A stretch of DNA of 64,000 bases from the NCBI GenBank assembly GCA_944989445.1, contig CALYLW010000316.1:620001-684000 (forward strand). The letters are read 5' to 3'. Below, in pieces: positions 47,001 to 58,200 of the stretch; position 1 is the first letter of the stretch, and the number at the start of each line of letters is the position of its first letter. The translations under genes and the position numbers were made by a program. A model generated the notes under the pieces. It was given only the letters and a program-made list of their open reading frames with translations. It made no database searches and was not told where the DNA came from. Source of the DNA: Ampullaceana balthica. Its lineage: Eukaryota; Mollusca; Gastropoda; Lymnaeidae.

Positions 47001-50000
47001 TTAAATCATTAAACCTTGAAACACTAGAGGATAGAAGAACCAAGAGCAAAGTAGTAATCATACATAAAGCAATTAATTCTAATTTAGAAATACAACACAA
47101 AGATAACTTAATACAACCCTCAGATAGACATAAGGATAAAAACACCTTTCTTATTCCGTATGCAAGAACAAACACATACAAGTTTTCCTTCTTCCCGTCC
47201 GGAATTCGGGCGTGGAATGGGTTGCCTGAAGAATCCAGGAAAACCAACACTTTATCAACATTTAAATCTCTAATAAAAATGCAGGACTAAACACAAACCA
47301 TAGATAAGCGTAGGATGCAATAATCTTCTGTATAGAAGGAGCGTCTGTAAACAGATAAGATAAGATACATTCTGGTACAGAGTGAGTCTTTTTGCAGTGA
47401 CCTACATTTTTCCCTGTGACCCAAGTGCTTCTATTTATCACAAAGGGTTATCTGATATGAACACACAAAAATGAGGATATGGTCTTTCACAGCAGTCTCT
47501 GTTAGAATGTTTAACCGTTAGCATACTGGTAAAATTTTATTTTGCTTTAAATTATTAAAATGGACCAATAACTGATTTCTTTGTGTGGATCTAGCTATAT
47601 AGTTAATGGCTACTTATGCGTAATTGATGAAACATTTTTATTATAGGATAAATGTTTGTTTAAAAAAAAATTAATAATGTATTTCATATAATTATCTTTG
47701 TCGTAGACTTCACCTTCATAAAGAATGGCTTACTGTACTTCTTCTTATACATATTTATTTCTATAATCTATTTATAGAAATCTTTTCTATCCTTGTTTAA
47801 TTGTTGTATTGATTAATGTAAGAAAAGTGTGAACCACTAGTTTTGTTAGCATCCTTATCCATTTCTGTACATATAATTATCTTAATCACATTATCAATTG
47901 TTTAAAAACAAAAATGTTTAAAAAATAATTTGCAAACCTATCCAATTTTGACTCATTCCAAAAAAATATCTGGGCTAGGGGGAATATATTATTGGTATGA
48001 AAGGATACATTGCAAAAAAGCAGGTCAGTACCAGAAGAGTTATTGTCCTATTTTTACTGCATCAAATCTTTTTAATGTGAGTATATTTTGTTCAATTTTT
48101 TTCTTCCTTAATGTTTTGAGCTAAATAATAATTAATATTGAATATAACATATTTGACATTTCTTTCAGTCAATATAAAGAAGCATATTCTTCTTCAAAAA
48201 CCGTAATGCCGATGTTTACATTATTTTTAGTAGCTTCAGTTCATTGGTCTCACCTTTATTAGCTTTTTCGTCTAACACGATTGCATTATCACTTGGTTTT
48301 ATATTCTCCTCATCATCTGCAATAACAATGGCTGAAGATTGTGAGTCCCTTTCACTGCTCTTTGTTAGTTTTGTAGAGTTTTCTTCTGTACAATCTTTGG
48401 TCACTTTATGCTCATTTTCCTTCAAATGTGACCTGTGAGCAAGTACTTCAATTCCACTTCTTTTGCGCTGCTCTGCTATTAACCATTTCACTGGATCTAA
48501 AGCTCTAGTTTTTCTGTTTATTAAATAATAATGATAGAATTTTCAGAATGTCAAATATTTATTAAACTTATTTGCTGTCTCACCAAGGAAAAACATTTTT
48601 TATTTTGATTAGAAAATGGGTATTTTCTCCAGTTGGAAATAAATGTTGATATTAAAGCATTAAAGAAATATGGAAGGTAATATAAAATGTATTTTGAGAC
48701 AAGTTTAAAATATATAGGACAATAGAAGTAACAAAATTAACATCAAAACACAAATTGAGAACAAGATAATAAACAGCATACAGTACCTTGTATGACTTGG
48801 TGTGATAGAAATAATTTCAGTGGGTCTTTTCTGCGGAATGCTGATAACTGAATTCTGTGATGCACTGCTAGAACTAAAATGATATTCATTCAAAAAATAA
48901 TTCATTAAAAATAATATTGATTAATGTTTATAAAAATATTTCAGATGGAAAATTAAAATAATGATTATAGTTATAGTCATACCCTTTCCCCACTTCAAAA
49001 CTTTGAATTTTTTTTACTGATTTTTGTTTAAATTAACTGCATTAGACAAATTAGTATGATTATTATAATTAAAAACTATTCCGGGCAAGCTATTACCCAA
49101 ACACTTCTTTAGAAAGATTTAAAACTGCTTTACCTGCTCATATAAGATCCAGGTACATCAATTAAGTTCTTTGCTGCTGATAAAGATGAATTAAGGCCAC
49201 TGGAAGCTGGAATAGTTACTTTAGTTTGCCAAGGTGAACGAAGACATTGAAGTTGAAGTAACTTTTGATACTCCTCTTTCTCCTTCAGTTGAATGCACTA
49301 AAATTAAAGCAGAGTTTAGTTGGTGACAACAAAAATGAGTATAATATTAAAATGCTTTTCTTAATTCAATAATTTACCTATGTCGAGAGAAACAATGATA
49401 CATTTCAGAATGATCCGAGTGTTCAGAACATTTAACTTGAGAAAGATAAACATTAAGCAAGCAACTCACTTTATAAGCCTCTGACTTTCGACTGTTTAAA
49501 AAAGAAGTACTAGCCGGAAGATGTGTACGCTGTGGTGTATCCTGAGACCTGTGTTCCTCAACTCTACCATTATTCAGAAATCCTTCAAATATAAAGGACA
49601 ACAAGTTTATTTAGGACTGAAATAAGTCTATGACTGTAAAATCTATTTTAGATTAAAATGGCAGTTATTTTCATTAAAATAATTTTAAAATTTCCAGGCT
49701 TATAATTTTACAAAAGTATTAAAAGAATACAGATTTAGAATTTAAATTATAAAGATCATCCCAATAAAGATTCTAAAAAATAATTTTTTTTATAAATATA
49801 ATCTATTACTACAGAACATCCACATGGGACGCAACCAATTTGTGTGTGTGTTAAAATGTAAGTAATTGTGAATAATCTTTCTTTTCTTAATGAAAGTACA
49901 ATGAAAATCATTTAACATGAAATTGAGGGGACTGAATTTTTGTTTCATGTTTAAAGTATTTCATGTTAATGTATATTACAAAAAAGTACATATACTCAAA

Positions 50001-53000
50001 AAATTATGAACTTACAGAAATGTAATGCATTATTTTCAATTTAAAAAATAAAAATTAAACATTAACTGAATTTAAAAATATTTTTTTAGCATCACATAAT
50101 TGTCAATAATTCTTCGATGTTATCCATTTGTTATTCATTTCACCATTGGAATGTGCATTTAAATTTTAAAAAAAAATAAATATTTAAAAAAAAGTTAACC
50201 AAATTCGCTGAACTTTACACATACTGCAATATACCCATTATCTAACTCCAAAGCCAACTGATTATTAAGTGTGGCGGGGGTGGGAGGAGTGAGAGGGGTG
50301 GTTTTGATAAGCAACATTGGCTCATTTCATATGCATATTTCAAAGCCAGTTAGCTTCCTTTTATATGAAACATGAGAGACCACCTCATTTTCATTTCAAA
50401 CCCCTCTTTATTCCCATCAGGTGTTTTCAATCTTTTGTTCATTCCAAGAAGCAAAACCTTTCATGTTAGGCTATCTTTATTTCGTATTAAGAGAGAAAAA
50501 AATCTTTGAATAGATTGTAGTTTGCCTGGACCGTTGTATTATTTTGTGTAAAACAATATTTCTTCTTAAGCGTTTTAGTGTTAAATGTAATTCACTGTAT
50601 TTAAATAATGTAAATTTCTAAATAATTATTTACTCTACAGACCTGACATTTTTTTCTTCTATACGTTGGAAAAGCAAAGATACTTTTTTTTTAAATGCAT
50701 CATTGTGATTTCTTTAGCCATACTTTTATAAAAAAATATAAATAATTTAAAAATTAATAAAATCTAACTTATAACAAGTTATTCATTTGTCCCAAAAGTA
50801 AGAAAATTAATGTATTATTTAACTAGGTGCTGCATGTAGATAAACTGCAAAACTTACTATTAGGATAAATAATTTTTGGATGTTCATGAAAACTGCGGTG
50901 CTGAAATAAATAAAACAATATTAACAAATCGAAGATAACTACTCAATTTAAAACATAATTGCTTCAGTGGTTACAGATTCTAAATAAGTAAAGATGACAT
51001 ACTACATTGAATATATCAACTTATATTTCTTGAAAATTAAATTTAGAGTGTAAAGACAATTTAAACGATCCCTTAAACATAACATAACATTAATGCTTGA
51101 ATCAATTAGGGTATGGAAGTGAGGCATAAATGACAAAAATAGTGTAAAAAACATTAACATCTTTTAATGACTTACTGCCAAGTGACTATCATCTCCATTC
51201 ATCCTCAACTGATTGGAGTTGCCATTTTTATTAAAAACATTGTTACCCCACCGGCTGTTATATTCAGCAGGATGACTATTAAATGCTTTAGAGAAGGTTT
51301 GTTTAGGCTTGATAAAATCTGCCATTCTTGAAGCTGATTTTTTCAAAACATCAAAAGAGAACACTGTGGAGAATCATAATGTAATTATTTTGATATGAAG
51401 CATAATCATTTTAATACATTCATTTAATTATCTGTTAGGAAAGTTAATTAATATTAACAATTTTAAAAAATCCTGAGCCAGATAAATGAATTTTCTTTAA
51501 CTTTCCATCAAACATTAAAAGTCTTAAACAAAAGACATAATCACATGAATTTGAAGAAGAATCAAAATCAGTTCGTCTTTTCTTTTCAATCCTGGTTATC
51601 TGCACATCAGGATCGTCATGACTGAAATCAGAACAATCTACAGATTTAATTTACATTTTAGAACTAAACAAATATATTATAATGATAAGAAACATGTATC
51701 CCAGATTATATCTTACAATTAAATAAATAATTATAATTAAGATTTTTGTGATATGGCATTAATACCAACTAAATATTTTAAAAAGTAAAGGAGCCATAAT
51801 GATCAGAATATTGATCATGGGCCCTAAATAAATAGAAGAAGAAACAAAGTTGCCTTTATTTCAGAGCACTAAAAAAACTCTTTACTGTCAAAGATTAAAA
51901 AAAACAACTTTTAGTTAAAAGTAAGCAAAGTTTTTAATAATTAATAATTTTTTCTACACTGTCTACATGAATCTTATCATATTGCATGATCTTAACCATC
52001 TTATTATGTGGAGAAAAAAACAAGTAACATAAAACTAACACATTGCTTTAATTTTTTTATTAAAAATGTATCACATTTAGAATTTATGATGAAGAAAGTC
52101 ATTAAAAGCACCAAATATATATTGGCATTTGGAAAATACAGTGAACAAATGCCTCAGGATTAAAACTGTTTATAAAAAAATAATGTCTAGAAATAGAAAT
52201 ACTATGATAATTTGATAGTAAAGCCAATTTTTATGGCAATATCCTTTATAGTTTATAGTCTATTTTTTATCAATTAATATTGAATTTCATTTTGCTATTT
52301 TGATGAAATATTTTTCAATTGTCTAGTAGTTTTGCACACAGCAATAATTGTTAACAAATTAATTTTTAAAAAACAATAATTGTGTAAAAACATTTTTAAT
52401 TAAATTTGAACCATAAGAATGAATTCCCAATAGAAGCAAATTAAAAATAATATCTCATCTGCCCTACATAAATGTCTTATCACAAGGCGGTTAGTTCATT
52501 TATGTGTGCTTGCCAAGGACCTTATATTAGAAGTTAATTAATTGAATTTATTTTCAATGTATAAATATATATATGAATAAAATATTTATAAATTTATGAA
52601 CTGCTTCCCTTTTAATCTGAAGGCTGTCAGTTAAAGTGATAATTATTTTTTTAAAATTATTAATTTCTGATCATTACATTGATAGAAACATTAAAAAATA
52701 TATAGCTTTTTCATTATAAAATTCTCATTTTAAATAATTGAATAACATTAAAGTGTATTTTGAAGTGTGATTGTTAAATTTTGATAAAATGTATCACTTA
52801 TCAACTAATCATTAAAATGAAAACAAGTTATAACTTTGCCAGCAATGTTCAAAAATTTTCAAACCTACATAAATAATTAAAATAACAAATATAGAATATG
52901 TCTTTAAATTTTACAACTGAACTAATTTTTTTTAAATATAATAATTTCAAATATTTAATAAGATAATTAAAAATAAAATTGTTGAGTGCTGTTTCAAGAA

Positions 53001-55042
53001 ATACTAAAACTTTAAAACAATTTAACTCTTATTAGTCTATTAGTGGATATATAATTGACGGATTCCCCTTGAATTTCCAGTAGAAAACAAAGTTATTTAC
53101 CACCAATAAAAGTATTTAAATCATCTTTCCTTTGAGTCCCTGTAAGGCCATATAATCGATGAACTTGTCATTTAGAATATCCTCTTAGTTTAGTATTATT
53201 ATTAGGTAAGGTTGTTAAGACCGCTCGTTTTTGAGGACCGGTTAACCTTTCAAAAAAAGACCGGTTAACCGGTTAACCAGTTAGCCGCTCCGTATTTATA
53301 CAATTTATACCATGTTTAGTGAACCAACAAGAGAATGGATCAAATTTTCCCATCGCGGCGTGCGTCGTCGTTTAATTTGACATCAAAGAGCCCGTGATGT
53401 ACCAACTCTTGTGTTGCTGTCAAAACAGCGAATTCATCCCCAACAAAGAATTAAACTGTAATGATATTCAATTTTTATGTAATAATAGTATTCAAACGGC
53501 ATATTATAAATTGTTGTCAATTCAGTTTGTTTTTGAGGACCGGTTAATCATTTTTTTAAAAAGCCCGTTTTACTGAAAAGAATATTATTATTATTAAGAA
53601 AACGCTTTGATTTTGACGTCACGGTCGCTCGCGTGTTGGCTCTGGTATTCTGCCGTAACACAACACAAAATTCACTCCGGGTAATAAGCTAATATACCAC
53701 GTAATAAGCTAATATACCGACTAAAGGAAGTCCTGATAAAACGGAGTAAACAGTGATAATAAGATGGAATTTATTTAAATTAAATACCCTATTATGTTTC
53801 ACTCGTCAACTTGTCAGAATTACGCGCACACGACGACCCCCCCCAACCCAATAGGGTGGGGTTGAGCTACACTCGCCATTTTCCAAGGCATGCTCTGACT
53901 CAATTTAAAAAGAAAAATGTTCCTTCCCCCAACCCACTGTAGATGTATAACAGTGGGCGAGGGGAGGGAAGGTGTCTCTTGGTCCGGTCTTGTAATGGTG
54001 TGTCAAAGCAAGAGGCTTCCTTTTACATAAGCATCAAAGACCTTTCAAGCCTTCTAGCATTTCCCCCCCCCCACCACCCTCATCCCTAACTAGAAAACTC
54101 TGTAACTTGTCCCCCCCCCCGTCCCTTTGAGTTGACCGTGGTTCTCATGAAGCTCTCATACAGTGCCTCGACAACTAAGCAAATTAAAATTTAAAAAAAA
54201 AGCATTCCTTAGCCATAGGCGAAGTAGACTAATAGTGATGACGTGTATATTATTTAGATACCGGAATATGGAGAAAGCGATTTGAAGTCAACTCAACACA
54301 ACAAAAACAGAACTCCTGTGTAAAAAGCTATTACGGGCTTATTGAAGTTGCGGGGAGCTTATTGAATTTGCAGTTAACCGATCCTGAGTAAATAGGACCG
54401 GTCCTGATCTGAGGACCGGCTAACCGTTAACAACCTTAATACAAACAGTGCGACTTAAATAAAAGCGTGTAAAAATAAATTTAATAGGACAGGCTAAATA
54501 ATACTTAAACTTAAATCTTAGTACTTAGTTTAACTTAGACTGACTTATTCTACTCATTATAATTATAATAATGAATGATTAATGATTAGTAGTAATACTA
54601 TTACTATTAACTATTAGTAATTATTATTAGTATTAAGTATTTTATTAAGTATTAGACTTCACTTCGTCTTAGTCAAGTAAATAATTATTAATAATTCTAA
54701 ATAGAGGGCAGTGATCACCGAGTGATTGTGTTTTTATTATTAGACTTCATTATTCAAATTTTAAAAATCCAATATTTTCAATTACAATGATTATAGTTCA
54801 TTATGACCTTATTAAATCATAATGTATAGCCTTATGCCCAACACAATAGTTCTACTTATTAACAGTAGAATGAGGGAGTCATTCATTGTTTTTAAAACCT
54901 ATTATCGATAATTTACTTATCTAAACTTTTCATACTTTTCGTCGTCGTTTCTTTTTCTCTTCGATCCAACAGAAATTGTATTAATATCATTTGTTGACGT
55001 TCCAAATAGTGAACAAATTGCGTCGCCTAAAGATTTAAACAT
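41003..55042 (-). CDS. SENP1: SENP1-like SUMO-specific protease, complete (19 exons)
   Basis: Exons from 5' to 3' on the minus strand: 55042-54936, 51621-51545, 51363-51176, 50900-50858, 49582-49470, 49297-49134, 48873-48787, 48513-48254, 46149-46119, 45901-45845, 45673-45589, 45351-45319, 45162-45066, 44923-44781, 44521-44321, 43900-43821, 41635-41557, 41455-41360, 41068-41003. They total 2007 nt, 668 codons plus TGA; all phases agree. The N-terminal half is Ser-rich with basic nuclear-localisation-like patches (KRKR, EKKRR). A coiled-coil linker and an acidic stretch follow, then the C48/Ulp1 domain: [23 protein letters not shown], His558 in HLGMHWCL, Asp575 in YYDSMGG, Gln620 and Cys626 in MNGGDCGMF, ending HMPYFRKRM. 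The triad is complete. SENP1/2 enzymes mature SUMO and cut it from substrates, mainly in the nucleus. SENP2 is the alternative; length and the C terminus favour SENP1. A LINE and two hAT elements sit in its introns. Confidence 0.93.
41796..42180 (-). repeat. Repeat related to the interior of the hAT element 9198-12518
   Basis: Reading the minus strand, GTGTGGTGATTAGCACTGTA and TTTCGTATTTATCA..CAAGGATAAGTTACTTGGG match 10205-10305, and the end carries GGGCGCC(A/G)TAGGCGCCC palindromes like those at 11066-11100. In the other place these blocks are split by a tRNA-derived repeat. The two locations share a separate repeat family whose borders are not clear. It lies in an intron of SENP1. Confidence 0.6.
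42566..43746. mobile_element. Non-autonomous hAT-like element, TAAGGTTGTTAA family, copy 1
   Basis: Begins TAAGGTTGTTAAGACCGCTC and ends GGTTAACCGTTAACAGCCTTA. Flanks GTAAAAAT (42558-42565) and GTACAAAT (43747-43754) match at 7 of 8. Inside, GAGGACCGGTTAAC blocks repeat near both ends and near 43240. There is no long frame. A second copy lies at 53207-54438. It sits in the SENP1 intron 41636-43820. Confidence 0.8.
46661..47364 (+). mobile_element. CR1-like LINE, 5'-truncated second copy
   Basis: Nearly identical to 28667-29370 of the first copy, and ending in the same AGATAAGATAAG tail. The flanks ATACATTC at 46653-46660 and 47365-47372 are an exact 8-bp duplication. A 2-bp duplication (AGAGGAG for AGGAG) near 46716 breaks the upstream frame, but the C-terminal frame 46856-47290 is intact, without the extra A of the first copy. 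It lies antisense in a SENP1 intron. Only a handful of substitutions separate it from copy 1 (for example C/A at the ACACGTTT/ACAAGTTT site). Confidence 0.93.
47373..48253. other. SENP1 intron, nothing further recognised
   Basis: AT-rich intron remainder between the LINE and exon 48254-48513, with no element ends or frame of note. Confidence 0.5.
51622..53206. other. SENP1 first intron, no feature seen
   Basis: Strongly AT-rich; no inverted repeat, frame or domain was recognised. It is the 5' intron before the hAT-like element. Confidence 0.5.
53207..54438. mobile_element. Non-autonomous hAT-like element, TAAGGTTGTTAA family, copy 2
   Basis: Same ends as copy 1 (TAAGGTTGTTAAGACCGCTC to GGCTAACCGTTAACAACCTTA). 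Both copies share internal blocks such as CTCATACAGTGCCTCGACAA and GTGATGACGTGTATATTATT. The flanks TTATTAGG and ATACAAAC do not match, so the target duplication was lost or the flank rearranged. It contains C-runs near 54063 and 54110. It lies in SENP1 intron 1. Confidence 0.75.
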
Positions 55043-55295
55043 TGGTATAATTTGGCGTTTGATCTCGACAGATTCGCGAGAGCAAAGCGCCACTGAAAGT
55101 CCAAATGTCTAATAAACAAATTTTGAATTACGGAGAGCTCCTAAGTGGGTCAAAGTTCACATTTAAATAAAAAAAATTGTTACATAAATTTGGGGATATA
55201 TGACATTGTATAATGACATATGTGAATGATCGTTTGGCCTTAAGACTACTTAAAAGAGTTCACTAGCGGTTGTGATACTATTTAATGTTACTGCT
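55043..55295. promoter_or_regulatory. Likely divergent promoter of SENP1 and the DUF1295 gene
   Basis: The start codons of SENP1 (55042, minus) and the DUF1295 gene (55296, plus) are 253 bp apart and point away from each other. The interval holds both 5' UTRs and the core promoters. No TATA box with proper spacing is obvious on either strand. Regulation in common is possible but cannot be seen from sequence. Confidence 0.6.
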
Positions 55296-58200
55296 ATGGT
55301 CTTAAACTCAATTTTTACTGCCATGGGTAGCACACTTGGAAAAGCAGCTGTATTGGATTTTGGTATTCAGTGGGCGTGCTGGGCAGTGGCAGCTTCTCTA
55401 AAAACAGAGAAATTTTATGATTTAGCTGGTAAGTTTATTGAATTGTACATTACTACATTCATAAAGTCAATATATATTATATACCAATAACTAATAACTA
55501 ATGATATACGGATGTAAGACCTGGACACTAATGGCAGCCACTGAAAGCAAGCTGCAGGCATTTGAAAACAAATGCATGAGGAAAATTCTCCACATCTCCT
55601 ATGTCCTATGCCTATATACTATATAGAACGTAAGTATAAGTCAAGTATAAGACCAATGAATATGACAGGGACAGAATAAACTCTATTGTGGGTCATCAAG
55701 AAACCATCATAACAACAATTAAGAGACGCAAGATGGCATAATACCCTGACAAAAATTATCCTTGAAGGCACTATAGAAGGGGGCCGGCGAAGAGGTCGAC
55801 AACGGAAAAGCTGGCTGGACAAAATAAAGTGTAAAGGAATGGACAGGGCTGAAATTGCATGATGAGTTATTGGCCGCCGCTCAAAATAGGCATATGTGGA
55901 GATCGTTATCTGTTGATGTGTCCATGCGCTCCCCCCGCCGACCGTAACGGTCACGGGACTGATGATGATGATGATGAATGATACATAGTATTTATTATTA
56001 TATAAATATAGTATAGATCATCAGGAGGTGCTGCAATCGAAGCAATCAAAAGTTTTGGATACCGTCCCGTTGAGATACTTGAGAGAGTGATATTGATATA
56101 GTCATCAAGTCAATGTTTGTGACATTTGTGATTAAATTTTAATTTTTAAAAATACAACATAACAAACTGTCAACTGTAAAGTTAAAATTAAAAGTACATA
56201 TAAGTAAAATAAGTTACTTAGCCTATACTATAACTTTACTAATTAATAACAATATCTATAACTATAAGCTATAAGACATGAAACAAACAACAAACTAACT
56301 AACTAAACAACATAACAGTACAACTTAATACTTAATAACTGTACTGAACTGTAATTTTTTTTTAAATTAAAAAATGAAACTGTCAATTGGTTCAATGACA
56401 ATGAGTACTAACGAGTACTGAGTTAACTGAGTACAGTCACAGAAACAGTATAGTTCAGTATTCATACTCATGCTGAAAGAAAAATGAATATTTTACCCCT
56501 AATAAATAATAAGCAAAATTATTCCTTTTTTCCGTGTCTCGCTTATTGACTGCAGGTCATCAGTGATGCCGGGACACATAGTCCTCACGTTCCAGCTAGC
56601 GATTCAAAGAGATGGAGTCTTCTTTTTCTTTTTTGTATTTCTTGGTGCAGGGCTTTTTGGCCCACTTGTTACTTTTTCTTTTTTGTATTTCTTGGTGCAG
56701 GGCTTTTTGGCCCACTTGTTGAATGGTACTCTAATCTCGACGCACCCAGTGGACAAGGCAGGCCATGATGGGATAGCACCTATTTGACTGGGGGCTACCC
56801 AGTTTGAGGCGGGCGGTTGCTGTCCAGTGAGACTTGGTAGTCTCTCACACCGTCAGAAGCGGCCCCTGGTGCCTAGCTCTACGTCAATTGAGCTTTGGCT
56901 TAGAACAGGTAACTAACTGATGCTTCCTGTGTTTTGTCGACACCTTGAGGACATTGGAGTGTCCTCTCCAGAGGTGATGCAAGCCTGGGCAGATATTATG
57001 GAGAATTAGCTGCTGCCCATACAGCATATCCCCCTTCTCCATGTCAATGGTGTAATCAAGGGAACGACTTGCGTCGATGCAGCTTGGCGCCATTGGCGTC
57101 TTAGGGGCAGAATGTACATAACTCTTATGTATAGACCGCCTGTAGGTGCTCCATTTCCTGTTTTTCTGTCAGGGTTTTACTACTTAAGCCTCAAGGCAGC
57201 GGAGGTTTTTGAAGAGTTTCAGAGTTTCCTTCTCCTCGGTGAACTACCAGCCAAGGTTAACGAGCCTCATCTACCCGAAGGGGTACCCAATTTTGGCAGC
57301 CCGGGGAGCTTGCCAGCGCAGGGAATCGAACCCGTGACTGATTTTTGAGTCTTGGTACGACTGCCCAGCGCACTATCTTGACCACCGGGCCCCTGAAGAT
57401 TAACATCGCATGCCTGCAGGAAACTAGGCTCCCAGACAGTGGCTCACTAAAAGAAATAAATTACAATTTCTTCTGGCAAGGCAGACCTACAGGTGAACCA
57501 AGACAGCATGGTATCAGCGCTAGCCTAATATTTCAAATCAAATGTGTGCAGCTACCCTTTCATTGACCTTTTTTACTCAGCAGTAAAAGGTTACTTATAA
57601 ATTAACAAATTTTCCATGATTACTTTTTGATAAGAAAGATAGACTAAATTTTTTGTTTTATTTGACATTTAATTGATTTTGTTGTTTTCTTTTTATTTAT
57701 TTAAAACATTAAGTACACATATTCTTTGGTTTTTCTCAGGTAAATGACTGGGAACAATGGTCGAGCGGCATGTGTGCTCGGCTGGTGTACAAAGAGTCAC
57801 GGGTTCAAATGTCCGTGAAGGCAGGGATTTGTTCCCTGAGTAAACATAGCTCCAAATGGGTACCTGACACTGTTGTTGTTCGTCCGTCGTAGTCGACGAT
57901 GACCACTCTCATCATATTTGTATTTGACCTGTGCTAGGCCGCCACATGTGTCCTCTGGTGGCTTATTCACCCTATTCTAGCACAAAATTGGCGTCCGCAT
58001 GTCAGGCAAGAGATGGATGGGATCCCTTCAGGAGGGTTTTGGATACGGTCCTTCCTGGCTTGATGTTTTGACTTGGCAGCCTGTTGTCTATTAGCCTCAC
58101 AGACAGCTGCGCCATTCCATATCATAGAGCGCCAGTGGGCTCGGTTACTGGCTGCTGCTTCCCAGGAGTCATGTCCGATGTCGAAGGCCTTTAGAGCAGT

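Noticed and set aside
48220..48513. Longer version of SENP1 exon 8 ending at a GTAAAC donor (48219)
   Set aside because: It leaves phase 2 and the next exon then hits a stop; the GTGAGA donor ending the exon at 48254 gives phase 1 and restores the whole chain to 2007 nt.
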